Below, in pieces: positions 8,475-17,191 of a DNA stretch of 64,000 nucleotides. This DNA is from Streptomyces sp. SKN60 (lineage in GTDB: Bacteria > Actinomycetota > Actinomycetes > Streptomycetales > Streptomycetaceae). Within the stretch, counting starts at the first letter, position 1, and each line of letters starts with the position of its first letter. A program made the position numbers and the translations under genes. Below the pieces are notes generated by a model. That model was not told where the DNA came from and did no database searches. It saw nothing but the letters and a program-made list of their open reading frames with translations. Where the stretch lies: NCBI RefSeq assembly GCF_026236535.1, contig NZ_JAHTMW010000020.1:81595-145594 (forward strand), written 5' to 3'.

Positions 8475-9821
8475 CTACTCCGCGGCCGGCACCAGGCGTT
8501 CCGGGCCCGGGTTCGGGGCCGTGCGCAGCATGTCGCGCAGCTCCTTGTCCTCCGGGCGCAGCTTCTGCGGGCCGCCGCGGACCGGGACGCCCTCGACGGC
8601 CTCGCCCGGCGCGTTCACCGGGATGTACTGGGTCGGCGCGGTCGCCGCGGTGAGGGCCGTGACGGCGATCAGCGCCGCCGTGACTCCCACCACCGCCCTG
8701 GTCAGCAGCCGCGAACGGCGCTCGCTGCCGGTCCGCACCGCCCGCGCGGCGGGCAGGGTGGCGGTCGGCGCCTCCGCGACGAGCGCGGCGAGCCGCCGCT
8801 GCAGCGCCTCGGGTTCGGCGAGGTCGGGGATCTTCTGCCCGATGACCGTACGGGCGTGCAGCAGCCGGTTCCCGGCGGCCGGGGTGCTCGCCTCGGTCTC
8901 GGCGGCGGTCTCCGGCAGATCCAGGCCCAGGCCGTCGTAGAGCAGCACGGTCCGGCGGTACGGGGCGGGCAGATCGAGCAGCGCGCCGAGCAGCGCCCGC
9001 CGCGCGGCCTCGGTCGGCGGCGAGTCCGGGTGCCGGTGACGGCGCCGGAAGCGGTGCCAGGGCGAGAGCGCGTACTCGTACGCCGTCGCCCGCACCCAGC
9101 CCACCGGGTCGCCGTCCATGGCGACCTCGGGCCAGTGCTGCCAGGCGTGGTGGAAGGCGTACTCGACCGACTCGCGGGAGAGCCGGCGGCGCCCGGTGAG
9201 CAGATAGGTCTGGTGGACCAGGCCGGGCGCGGCGTGGTCGTAGAGCGCGTCGAAGGCCTCCTCCGGCGTGGGGCCGGGGAAGGTGGCGGCCGCCGGGGCG
9301 GGCGCGGGCGCGACGGGCTCCGGTGCCGCGGGCTCCGGAGCAGGGGCCGGCGCCTCCGCCTCCGCCACCGGTGCCGGTTTCAGCCGCTCCTGGGCCTGTT
9401 CCTGGGCCCGCGGCTCGGCAGGCTCCTCGACGGCTTCGGCCGTTCGGGTGACGGTCAGGGGCACCGGTTTCGGGGCCGCGGGCTTCTGGGCCGAGGGCTT
9501 CGCCGGACCCGGCGCGGCCGGGGACTTCGGCGGGCGCGCGGCGCCCTTGGCGGCCGGGCGGGGCCGGGTGGCCGCGGGGGACGGCCGGGCGGGCTTCTCC
9601 GTACGGGGCGCGGCGGGCTCCTCGTAGACGCCGAGCAGCTTCGCGTACGCCTCACGCTTGCGGCCCCGCGGGGAGCTGCGGCCGGTCTCCCAGGCGCGGA
9701 CGGTGGCCCGGGTGACGCCCAGGGCTTCCGCGACCTGGTCCTCGCTGAGGGAGAGCGACTCCCGCAGCCGGCGCCGCTCCTTGGGGGAGGGGAGCTGGAC
9801 GGAGGGGCTCGTCGGACTCAT
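8475..9821 (-). CDS. HTH / sigma-like membrane-anchored regulator
   Basis: 448 residues with an unusual layout. Residues ~16-65 form an Xre-type helix-turn-helix (LSEDQVAEALGVTRATVRAW). A long Pro/Ala/Glu linker follows (to about 200). The next segment resembles sigma-70 regions 2 and 4 (ESVEYAFHHAWQHWPEVA; LLDLPAPYRRTVLLYDGLGL). Near the C-terminus one membrane helix (VVGVTAALIAVTALTAATA) precedes a short tail that would lie outside. It may couple a membrane signal to DNA binding; that is inference. ATG 9821 was chosen where the HTH alignment begins. It converges on sucD across a strong hairpin. Confidence 0.75.
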   Translation of the reverse strand: MSPTSPSVQLPSPKERRRLRESLSLSEDQVAEALGVTRATVRAWETGRSSPRGRKREAYAKLLGVYEEPAAPRTEKPARPSPAATRPRPAAKGAARPPKSPAAPGPAKPSAQKPAAPKPVPLTVTRTAEAVEEPAEPRAQEQAQERLKPAPVAEAEAPAPAPEPAAPEPVAPAPAPAAATFPGPTPEEAFDALYDHAAPGLVHQTYLLTGRRRLSRESVEYAFHHAWQHWPEVAMDGDPVGWVRATAYEYALSPWHRFRRRHRHPDSPPTEAARRALLGALLDLPAPYRRTVLLYDGLGLDLPETAAETEASTPAAGNRLLHARTVIGQKIPDLAEPEALQRRLAALVAEAPTATLPAARAVRTGSERRSRLLTRAVVGVTAALIAVTALTAATAPTQYIPVNAPGEAVEGVPVRGGPQKLRPEDKELRDMLRTAPNPGPERLVPAAE

Positions 9822-9932
9822 CGGCGTCGACCTCCCACAGCGCGACTCCGGACGGAAATGCACATAAACGTATCTTGAGCGACACAACGGCCATTCGCCT
9901 GTTACGAGGGCAAACAGCGTGTCGCTGGCAGC

Positions 9933-11519
9933 ATGAGCCCTGTGACGCACCTGACCGTCGAGCAGCGCCCCGCCCTGGCGCCCGCCGCCCTGGCCACCGC
10001 CTTCGTGCGCGGCGGCGTGGCGGCCGGCCTCGGCCTCGGCGCGGTCGCCGTGCTCGTGACCGCCGCCTGGATCGCCTCGCCGTTCCCCGACAGCGGCCCC
10101 GCCGGCGCCCTGCACACGGCCGCCGGGCTGTGGCTGCTCGCGCACGGCGCCGATCTGATCCGCACCGACACCGTCTCCGGCGTGCCCGCCCCGCTCGGCG
10201 TCACCCCGCTGCTGCTCACCGCCCTGCCGCTGTGGCTGGCGCACCGGGCGGCCCGCGACACCCTGGACCCGGATACGGATCCGGATCCGGACCCCGACCC
10301 CGACCCCGACTCGGACCCGGACCCGGGCGAGGGTCGCCTCCGGCCCTCGCCGGCCGGCGCCGTCGCGGCCGTCACCGCGGGATATCTGCTGGTCGTGGCG
10401 GCCGTCGTGGTCTACACGGAGGCCGGGACGCTGCCCGCGGACCTGGTCGCCACGGGCGCCTGGACGCCGGTCACCGTCTGCGCGGCGGCCGCCGCGGGCG
10501 CCTGGACCGCGCACGGCCGGCCGCTGCCGGACCGGGCGCGGTACGCGGTCGCCCTGCGCGCCGCGGTGCCGGCCCTGGCCGTGCTCGGTGCGGGTGGCGC
10601 GCTGCTCTTCGGGGCCTCGCTGTTCTGGCACGTCGGCGACGCCCAGACGTCCTTCGACGGGCTCGCGGGGGAGTGGTCGGGCCGGGCCTCGGTCGCCCTC
10701 CTCGCCTGCGCGCTGCTGCCGAACGCCGCCCTCTGGGGTCTCGCGTACGGCCTCGGCCCCGGCTTCTCGCTCGGTACGGGCGCCCTGGTCACCCCGCTCG
10801 GCTTCACCGGCACCCCGGCCGCGCCCGACTTCCCGCTGCTCGCCGCGCTGCCCGGCGCGGGCCCGGGCCGGTGGCTGCACTGGGCCGCGCTCGCGGTCCC
10901 GGTGGTGGCGGCGCTCGTCGCCGGGCACCGGGTGGGCCGGGCGGCGCGCGGCTGGACGGCGCAGGAGACGGCGCTGACGGCGCTGGGCGCGGCCTGGGTG
11001 TGCGGGGCGGCCGTCGCCGTCCTCACCGCGCTCGCCGGCGGCCCGCTCGGCTCGGGCCGGCTGGCCGTCTTCGGCCCGGTGTGGTGGCAGACCGGTGCGG
11101 CGGCGGTGCTGTGGTGCGGGGTGATCGGAGTGCCGGCGGCGTTCGCGGTACAGGCCTGGGGTCGGCGCGCCCAACGCCGCGCCGCGGCCCCCGCCGCCCC
11201 GCAGGTCCCGGCGCCCGACCCGGGCCAGGTCCAGGGCCCCGTCCCCGTACCGGAAGCGGAGCCCGTACCGCCCAAGTCCGTACTGCCGCAGCCCGCACCG
11301 GAGACGGCCGGCGCCCTGGCCCGGCTCGACGCGCTGGAGGAGCTGGACGACGGGGTGGACGAGGACTACGGCTTCCTGCCGGCCGCCTGGGAACCCTCGG
11401 CGGAACCCGCACCGGAACCGAAACCGAAATCGGAACCGAAATCGAAATCGGAACCGAAATCGGAACCCGAACAGGCCGTCCCACCGGCCGCGGCCCCGGC
11501 CCCCGACGACGACGACTGA
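9933..11519 (+). CDS. DUF6350 family multi-pass membrane protein
   Basis: 528 residues with about ten hydrophobic helices (such as VAAGLGLGAVAVLVTAAWIA and VAAVTAGYLLVVAAVVVYTE). Two acidic or charged low-complexity stretches interrupt it: an Asp-Pro repeat near residues 110-130 and a Glu-Pro-Lys-Ser repeat near 490-515. The family is widespread in Streptomyces next to purN/purH and is sometimes labelled a cell-division or membrane protein without proof. Its TGA stop (11517-11519) abuts the stop codon of the convergent gene with no spacer. The function is unknown to me. Confidence 0.8.
   Translation: MSPVTHLTVEQRPALAPAALATAFVRGGVAAGLGLGAVAVLVTAAWIASPFPDSGPAGALHTAAGLWLLAHGADLIRTDTVSGVPAPLGVTPLLLTALPLWLAHRAARDTLDPDTDPDPDPDPDPDSDPDPGEGRLRPSPAGAVAAVTAGYLLVVAAVVVYTEAGTLPADLVATGAWTPVTVCAAAAAGAWTAHGRPLPDRARYAVALRAAVPALAVLGAGGALLFGASLFWHVGDAQTSFDGLAGEWSGRASVALLACALLPNAALWGLAYGLGPGFSLGTGALVTPLGFTGTPAAPDFPLLAALPGAGPGRWLHWAALAVPVVAALVAGHRVGRAARGWTAQETALTALGAAWVCGAAVAVLTALAGGPLGSGRLAVFGPVWWQTGAAAVLWCGVIGVPAAFAVQAWGRRAQRRAAAPAAPQVPAPDPGQVQGPVPVPEAEPVPPKSVLPQPAPETAGALARLDALEELDDGVDEDYGFLPAAWEPSAEPAPEPKPKSEPKSKSEPKSEPEQAVPPAAAPAPDDDD
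10262..10325 (+). repeat. Short tandem repeat encoding Asp-Pro
   Basis: Tandem six-base units (GATCCG/GACCCC variants) encode an alternating Asp-Pro run inside the DUF6350 protein. It lies in a loop between membrane helices and is probably length-variable between strains. Confidence 0.8.
11400..11475 (+). repeat. Short tandem repeat encoding Glu-Pro-Lys-Ser tail
   Basis: Repeats of GAACCGAAA/TCG units encode an EPKPKSEPKSKSEPK-type tail at the C-terminus of the DUF6350 protein. The A-rich codons stand out from the surrounding GC-rich sequence. Confidence 0.8.
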
Positions 11520-12221
11520 CTACTCGTGCACGCCCAGCGTGTCCTGCAGCGGCTTCGGGAGCAGGTCGTTGCAGGCCAGCTGGCTCTGCTTGGTCAGGGC
11601 GTCGGCCCGGCACTCGTAGAAGTCGCGGTAGACGAAGTGCACGAGGAAGCCGCTGCCGACGATCATCAGGGCGAGTGCGGAGGCCACCAGGCCGCTGATC
11701 GCCGCGGTCTGCTTGGCCCGGTTCGCGGTGGCCGCCGCGGCGACGCGCTCGGCGGACGGCGGACCCTCCGGTGCCTTCGCGCGGGCCCGCAGGGAGCTGA
11801 TCGCCCAGTAGACGCCGAGCGCGCCGAGCAGCAGCGCCAGCTCCTGGACGAAGAAGGAGAAGAAGAAGGCCCACATGCCCGCGAGCACCGCGTACCGCGC
11901 GCGCCGCTGCGCCGGGTCCGTCGGGTCCCAGCGCAGCCCGGGGCCCTGGCCGCCGTCCGGCCCGCCGCCGGGGCCGCCGCCCTGGCCGCCGCCGCCCGAA
12001 GAGCGCTCGGGGCGGCCGCCGAAGCCGTCGGAGGAACGGCCCGGCTGACTGCTGCTCCAGCCCGGTCCGCCGGCCGAACCCCCGGTCGGACCTCCGGCCG
12101 AGCCACCGGCCGAGCCCTGGTCGGAGCCCTCCGGGAGTCTTGGCTGCCACGGCTGGTCCGGCTGCCCCTCCGGCGGCGGGGCGAACGGGTTGCTGTCGTT
12201 CGTGGACTGGCGATCCGGCAT
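11520..12221 (-). CDS. Hypothetical membrane protein, Gly/Ser-rich head
   Basis: 233 residues. The N-terminal half is disordered Gly/Ser/Pro. Two hydrophobic helices follow (AGMWAFFFSFFVQELALLLG and GLVASALALMIVGSGFLVHF), then a short tail containing two cysteines (YECRADAL, LACNDLL) that would lie on one side of the membrane. I recognise no functional domain. The TAG stop (11520-11522, minus strand) directly abuts the stop of the DUF6350 gene. The start at 12221 (ATG, MPDRQSTNDS) is the only sensible one. Confidence 0.75.
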   Translation of the reverse strand: MPDRQSTNDSNPFAPPPEGQPDQPWQPRLPEGSDQGSAGGSAGGPTGGSAGGPGWSSSQPGRSSDGFGGRPERSSGGGGQGGGPGGGPDGGQGPGLRWDPTDPAQRRARYAVLAGMWAFFFSFFVQELALLLGALGVYWAISSLRARAKAPEGPPSAERVAAAATANRAKQTAAISGLVASALALMIVGSGFLVHFVYRDFYECRADALTKQSQLACNDLLPKPLQDTLGVHE

Positions 12222-12393
12222 GTGCTGGACGTCTTCCCTCTGTCTGTGTGCGCGGGTGTGGCGTGCAGGTGCGCGTGCGGCTGTGGCGTGCGGCTCGGTC
12301 GTGATGTGACGCGGTGTCGCATGTCGTCGGACCCTGACGCTACCCCCCGGTCACGCCCCCGTCCCGTGGGGGTTGTCCGGAGTGCCGGTATCG

Positions 12394-12421
12394 TTGCTGA
12401 CGGTCGGGCCCTTCGTAGGGT
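12394..12421 (+). promoter_or_regulatory. Candidate vegetative promoter for purNH
   Basis: TTGCTG (12394-12399) and TAGGGT (12416-12421) are spaced by 16 bases, 65 bases before the purN start. This resembles the principal sigma factor consensus. The rest of 12222-12486 shows no gene and no riboswitch that I recognise. Confidence 0.4.
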
Positions 12422-12486
12422 TCCCCGTATCGAGGGATGCGATTCGTTCGTACGACCGCACAAACACCACGGAAAGAGTGACCGCA

Positions 12487-13116
12487 GTGGCTGCCGCCCG
12501 CCTCGTCGTCCTGGTCTCCGGCTCCGGCACGAACCTCCAGGCCCTGCTGGACGCGATCGCCGCCGACCCCGAGGGCCCCGAGGGCTACGGTGCCGAGATC
12601 GTCGCCGTCGGCGCGGACCGCGACGCGATCGCCGGCCTGGAGCGCGCCGAGCGCGCCGGGATCCCCACCTTCGTGTGCCGGGTCAAGGACCACGCGAGCC
12701 GCGAGGAGTGGGACCGGGCGCTGACCGAGGCCACCGCCGCGTACGAGCCGGACCTGGTCGTCTCGGCCGGTTTCATGAAGATCGTCGGCAAGGAGTTCCT
12801 CGCCCGCTTCGGCGGCCGGGTCGTCAACACCCACCCGGCACTTCTCCCCAGTTTTCCCGGCGCGCACGGCGTGCGCGACGCCCTCGCCTACGGCGCGAAG
12901 GTCACCGGATGCACCGTCCACTTCGTCGACGACGGCGTCGACACCGGCCCGATCATCGCCCAGGGCGTGGTCGAGGTGCGGGACGAGGACGATGAGGCCG
13001 CGCTCCACGAGCGCATCAAGGAAGTCGAGCGATCGCTGCTCGTCGAGGTCGTGGGGCGGCTCGCCCGCAACGGCTACAGCATTGAGGGACGAAAGGTTCA
13101 TGTCGGTGAGCACTGA
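12487..13116 (+). CDS. purN: Phosphoribosylglycinamide formyltransferase
   Basis: 209 residues, typical for PurN. The N-terminus LVVLVSGSGTNLQALLDAI binds the nucleotide substrate. NTHPALLPSFPGAHG holds the catalytic Asn-His pair, and VHFVDDGVDTGPII supplies the catalytic Asp region. It transfers a formyl group from 10-formyl-THF to GAR, the third step of purine synthesis. GTG 12487 follows GGAAAGAGTGA. The gene overlaps purH by 17 bases, so translation is likely coupled. Confidence 0.95.
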   Translation: MAAARLVVLVSGSGTNLQALLDAIAADPEGPEGYGAEIVAVGADRDAIAGLERAERAGIPTFVCRVKDHASREEWDRALTEATAAYEPDLVVSAGFMKIVGKEFLARFGGRVVNTHPALLPSFPGAHGVRDALAYGAKVTGCTVHFVDDGVDTGPIIAQGVVEVRDEDDEAALHERIKEVERSLLVEVVGRLARNGYSIEGRKVHVGEH

Positions 13117-14665
13117 CGTTGTTAAGCCCATCCGCCGAGCGCTGGTCAGCGTCTACGACAAGACGGGGCTCGAGGAGCTCGCCCGTGGGCTGCACGAGGC
13201 CGGCGTCGAGCTGGTCTCCACCGGCTCCACCGCGTCGAAGATCGCCGCGGCCGGCGTCCCGGTCACCAAGGTCGAGGAGCTGACCGGCTTCCCCGAGTGC
13301 CTGGACGGCCGCGTCAAGACGCTGCACCCGCGCGTGCACGCCGGCATCCTCGCCGACCTGCGCCTGGAGTCGCACCGCGCGCAGCTCGCCGAGCTCGGCG
13401 TGGAGCCCTTCGACCTGGTCGTCGTGAACCTCTACCCGTTCCGCGAGACCGTCGCCTCCGGCGCCTCGGCCGACGAGTGCGTCGAGCAGATCGACATCGG
13501 CGGCCCGTCGATGGTCCGCGCCGCCGCCAAGAACCACCCGTCGGTCGCGATCGTCACCAGCCCCGAGCGGTACGCCGACGTGCTCACCGCGGTCAAGGCC
13601 GGCGGCTTCGACCTGGCCGCCCGCAAGCGGCTCGCCGCCGAGGCCTTCCAGCACACCGCCGCGTACGACGTCGCCGTCGCCTCCTGGTTCGCCGACGACT
13701 ACGCCGCCGCCGACGACAGTGGCTTCCCGGACTTCCTGGGCGCCACGTACGAGCGGAACAACGTGCTGCGCTACGGCGAGAACCCGCACCAGGGCGCCGC
13801 GCTCTACGTCGACGGCACGGGCGGCCTCGCCCAGGCCGAGCAGCTGCACGGCAAGGAGATGTCGTACAACAACTACACGGACACCGACGCCGCGCGCCGG
13901 GCCGCGTACGACCACACCGAGCCGTGCGTCGCGATCATCAAGCACGCCAACCCGTGCGGCATCGCGATCGGCGCGGACGTCGCCGAGGCGCACCGCAAGG
14001 CGCACGCCTGCGACCCGCTGTCCGCGTTCGGCGGCGTCATCGCCGTCAACCGCCCGGTCTCCGTCGCCATGGCCGAGCAGGTCGCCGAGATCTTCACCGA
14101 GGTCATCGTGGCCCCCGGCTACGAGGACGGCGCGGTCGAGGTCCTCGCCAAGAAGAAGAACATCCGCGTGCTGCGCGCCGAGGGCGCCCCGGCCAACCCG
14201 GTCGAGGTCAAGCCGATCGACGGCGGCGCGCTCCTCCAGGTCACCGACCGCCTGCAGGCGGAGGGCGACGACCCGGCGAACTGGACCCTGGCCACCGGCG
14301 AGGCCCTGTCGGCCGCCGAGCTCGCCGAGCTCGCCTTCGCCTGGAAGGCCTGCCGCGCGGTCAAGTCCAACGCGATCCTGCTCGCCAAGGACGGCGCCTC
14401 GGTCGGCGTCGGCATGGGCCAGGTCAACCGCGTCGACTCGGCGAAGCTCGCCGTCGAGCGGGCCGGCGAGGAGCGCGCCCGCGGCTCGTACGCCGCCTCG
14501 GACGCCTTCTTCCCCTTCCCGGACGGCCTGGAGATCCTGACCGCCGCGGGCGTGAAGGCGGTCGTGCAGCCGGGCGGCTCGGTGCGCGACGAGCTGGTGG
14601 TCGAGGCCGCGAAGAAGGCCGGCGTCACGATGTACTTCACGGGCACGCGCCACTTCTTCCACTGA
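13100..14665 (+). CDS. purH: Bifunctional AICAR transformylase / IMP cyclohydrolase
   Basis: 521 residues. The N-terminal cyclohydrolase domain starts IRRALVSVYDKTGLEELARG and contains LVSTGSTASKIAAAGVPV and KTLHPRVHAG. The C-terminal transformylase domain includes RYGENPHQGAALY, IKHANPCG and FPFPDGLE. It converts AICAR (ZMP) to FAICAR and then IMP, the last two steps of purine synthesis. Its substrate is the source of the Z nucleotides sensed by the riboswitch upstream of glyA in this window. ATG 13100 lies after GAGGGACGAAAGG inside purN. Confidence 0.96.
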   Translation: MSVSTDVVKPIRRALVSVYDKTGLEELARGLHEAGVELVSTGSTASKIAAAGVPVTKVEELTGFPECLDGRVKTLHPRVHAGILADLRLESHRAQLAELGVEPFDLVVVNLYPFRETVASGASADECVEQIDIGGPSMVRAAAKNHPSVAIVTSPERYADVLTAVKAGGFDLAARKRLAAEAFQHTAAYDVAVASWFADDYAAADDSGFPDFLGATYERNNVLRYGENPHQGAALYVDGTGGLAQAEQLHGKEMSYNNYTDTDAARRAAYDHTEPCVAIIKHANPCGIAIGADVAEAHRKAHACDPLSAFGGVIAVNRPVSVAMAEQVAEIFTEVIVAPGYEDGAVEVLAKKKNIRVLRAEGAPANPVEVKPIDGGALLQVTDRLQAEGDDPANWTLATGEALSAAELAELAFAWKACRAVKSNAILLAKDGASVGVGMGQVNRVDSAKLAVERAGEERARGSYAASDAFFPFPDGLEILTAAGVKAVVQPGGSVRDELVVEAAKKAGVTMYFTGTRHFFH

Positions 14666-14673
14666 GACGGCGT

Positions 14674-14709
14674 CGTGCGGGGCCTTCCTCCCCGGGAAGG
14701 CCCCGCACG
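14674..14709 (+). terminator. purNH terminator hairpin
   Basis: A perfect 15-bp stem (14674-14688 with 14695-14709) closes on a 6-base loop (TCCCCG), 9 bases after the purH stop. Confidence 0.85.
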
Positions 14710-14792
14710 GCCCCGCTCGGCCCTCCGGTGGGCGGCTCTGCCGAACGGGTGGACTCTGGTCTAATGGGTTGCTCTTTTGTCGGCCGCCGTGA

Positions 14793-16247
14793 GTGGGGGA
14801 CGTGGTGTTGGACGTACAGAACAAACCCGCTGCGGACCCTGCCGACGCGCAGAGACCGGAGGACGGCGGTCTCGCGCCCGCCCCGGTGCGCCCGTACGCG
14901 ATCGTCGCCGCGGTGTTCGGCGCGCTGTACTTCCTCTACTCCTGGGTGCAGTACGAACACTTCCGCACGCCCTCCTGGGACCTCGGGATCTTCGAGCAGT
15001 CCGTCCGGGCGTACGCCGAGCTGCGCGCCCCGATCGTCGACATCAAGAGCCCCGGCTTCCTCATACTCGGGGACCACTTCAGTCCCGTGACGGCACTCCT
15101 CGCGCCGCTCTACTGGGTGTGGTCCTCCCCGCTCGCGCTGCTCTTCGCGCAGGCCGCGCTGTTCGCCGCCTCCGCCGCCGTGGTCGGCCGCACCGCCCAG
15201 CAGGTGCTCGGCAGCCGGGCCGCCGGAATCGCCCTCACCGTGGCGTACGGGCTGTCCTGGGGCCTCCAGGAGGCCGTCAAGTCCGACTTCCACGAGATCG
15301 CCTTCGCCGTCCCGCTGCTCGCCCTGACCTGCCGGGCGCTGCTCCTCGGCCGCTGGACCGCCGCCGTCGCCTGGTCCCTGCCGCTGGTCCTGGTCAAGGA
15401 GGACATGGGCCTGACGGTCGCCATGGTCGGCGCGGTGCTGTTCCTGAAGGGGCAGCGGCGGCTCGGCGCCGCCCTCGCCGCCTTCGGCACGGCCTTCTTC
15501 GCGCTCACCGTGCTCGTGCTCATCCCGGCCGCCAGCCGGGTCGGCCAGTACGACTACTGGGCCAAGATCGAGAAGGGCGGCGACGGCAGCCAGGTCTCCT
15601 TCGCCGACTCGCTCCTCGGCGCCTTCCAGCACGGCGAGAAGTGGGAGATGCTCCTCTTCCTCGTCGGCGTCACCGGCTTCCTGTGCCTGCGTTCCCCGCT
15701 GATGCTGCTGGTGCTGCCCACCCTCGGCTGGCGCTTCCTCTCGCACGACCCCAACCACTGGGGCATGTTCTGGCACTACAACGCGATCCTGATGCCGGTG
15801 GTGTTCCTCGCCCTGGTCGACGCGGTCCGCGCGGTGCGCACCTCGCCGCGGCCCTGGCTCGTCGCGTACGGGAGGGTGGCGGTGCCCGTCGTCACGGCGA
15901 TCGCGCTCGTGCACGCCCTCGACATGCCGCTGCGCGAGCTGACCCGCCCCGACACCTACCGCACGGACTCCCGCACCCTCGACGCGCGGCGCGCGGTCGC
16001 GGCGGTGCCGGCGGGCGCGAGCGTCGAGACGAACGTGACGCTCATGGCCCACCTCACCGGCGACCACACCGTCTACTGGGTCGGCGGCGCGCAGGGCGTC
16101 CACCCCGACTACCTCGCCCTCGACCTCTCCTCCGGCTGGTCCCAGCCGGTCACCGACCCGGTCGCGCTGGCCGCCCAGCTGCACCCGGAGGCGCGGTACG
16201 CGGTGACGGCGATGGCGGGGCAGTTCGCGGTGCTGAAGCGGCAGTGA
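14793..16247 (+). CDS. DUF2079 family membrane protein
   Basis: Up to 484 residues with about nine membrane helices (for example VAAVFGALYFLYSW and LALLFAQAALFAASAAVV). A luminal-type motif (WDLGIFEQSVRAYAEL...DHFSP) near the N-terminus is typical of DUF2079, a GT-C-like family that may be involved in envelope glycosylation. This specific role is not established. Several GTG/TTG codons (14793, 14802, 14805, 14808) cluster behind GGGGGA, so the true start may be 9-15 bases further in. It has a single-gene layout ending in a strong hairpin. Confidence 0.8.
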   Translation: MGDVVLDVQNKPAADPADAQRPEDGGLAPAPVRPYAIVAAVFGALYFLYSWVQYEHFRTPSWDLGIFEQSVRAYAELRAPIVDIKSPGFLILGDHFSPVTALLAPLYWVWSSPLALLFAQAALFAASAAVVGRTAQQVLGSRAAGIALTVAYGLSWGLQEAVKSDFHEIAFAVPLLALTCRALLLGRWTAAVAWSLPLVLVKEDMGLTVAMVGAVLFLKGQRRLGAALAAFGTAFFALTVLVLIPAASRVGQYDYWAKIEKGGDGSQVSFADSLLGAFQHGEKWEMLLFLVGVTGFLCLRSPLMLLVLPTLGWRFLSHDPNHWGMFWHYNAILMPVVFLALVDAVRAVRTSPRPWLVAYGRVAVPVVTAIALVHALDMPLRELTRPDTYRTDSRTLDARRAVAAVPAGASVETNVTLMAHLTGDHTVYWVGGAQGVHPDYLALDLSSGWSQPVTDPVALAAQLHPEARYAVTAMAGQFAVLKRQ

Positions 16248-16277
16248 CGGTCCGCCCCGTCGTCCCCACCGTGTTCG

Positions 16278-16326
16278 TACGCGAAGGGGCCCCCGGTTCC
16301 GGACGGAACGGGGGCCCCTTCGCGTA
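16278..16326. terminator. Hairpin between DUF2079 and the convergent gene
   Basis: The 17-base arm at 16278-16294 pairs with 16310-16326, extended inward by a GTTCC/GGAAC pairing. It separates convergent genes and can serve both. Confidence 0.85.
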
Positions 16327-16342
16327 TGCCGCGAGACCGGGA

Positions 16343-16951
16343 TCAGAAGCGCGGGCGGTTGAACCAGGCCGAGGCCTGCGGGCCCACCATCGAGGCGAGG
16401 ATGATGCCGCCGAGGGCGAGGCTGATGATGCCGCCGGCCGCGCCGGTCGCCTGGCCCGAGGTGAAGTTGCCGATCGCGCCGAGGATCATCAGCGAGGCGT
16501 AGATGATCGTGAGGACGCGGATCGCGGTGCCGCCGGTGGCGAACTTCACGGCGAGGAAGATGCCGAGACCGGCGATGATCAGCAGGAACACGACGATGGC
16601 GAAGCCCAGGCCGGCCAGCGCCCCCGCCGCCTCCGAGTCCGAGGCGCCGGACGCGGCGCCGATGGCGATGCCCGCGATGATCGCGATCAGGATCTGCAGG
16701 CCGGACAGGATGTACATGATCACGCGCGCCGCGGTCATCAGACCGGGCATCTTGGCCGGGCCCTGCGGGTACCCGCCGCCGTACGGCGACACCGGCGGGG
16801 CCGCCGGGTAGCCGTAGCCCTGCTGCGGCGGGACGCCCTGCGGGGCCTGCTGGGGGTAGCCGTAACCGGGCTGGCCCTGCGGGGGCTGGCCGTATCCGGG
16901 CTGGCCCTGCGGCTGCTGGCCGTAGGGGTTGTTCGGGTCGCCGAAGCTCAT
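16343..16951 (-). CDS. Hypothetical membrane protein with PQGQPGYG repeats
   Basis: 202 residues. The first ~70 are Pro/Gln/Gly/Tyr-rich with repeats of PQGQPGYG and PQQ, typical of actinobacterial proteins with disordered heads. Four hydrophobic segments follow (such as VIMYILSGLQILIAIIAGIA and FAIVVFLLIIAGLGIFLAV). No catalytic motif is visible. ATG 16951 was chosen because GGAGG precedes it by 9 bases. An upstream in-frame extension lacks a ribosome-binding site. Confidence 0.75.
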   Translation of the reverse strand: MSFGDPNNPYGQQPQGQPGYGQPPQGQPGYGYPQQAPQGVPPQQGYGYPAAPPVSPYGGGYPQGPAKMPGLMTAARVIMYILSGLQILIAIIAGIAIGAASGASDSEAAGALAGLGFAIVVFLLIIAGLGIFLAVKFATGGTAIRVLTIIYASLMILGAIGNFTSGQATGAAGGIISLALGGIILASMVGPQASAWFNRPRF

Positions 16952-17191
16952 CGGGGGTTCCTCCGTTGATTCCTGTGCGGGGACGTGCGTCGCGGCCCTG
17001 CGCGGAGGAGGTGTCATGCGTGTCTCACGACGTATGAGCGGTGTTGCCCCCCGGCACTGCTCGCGGCACTGCGCAGATCATCGTCGTCAAAACGGCGACT
17101 GCTTGTCCAGTCGATACGCAGTGCGGTTGTGCAAGTGCAACCTCTGCTTCCGAATTGGAATCCGGCGGGGCCCATCCGGGAAGATGTCCGC

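Noticed and set aside
14637..16184. 515-codon minus-strand frame opposite the DUF2079 gene
   Set aside because: Gly/Glu/Arg-rich translation with no membrane segments or motifs; the plus strand encodes a clear multi-pass membrane protein.
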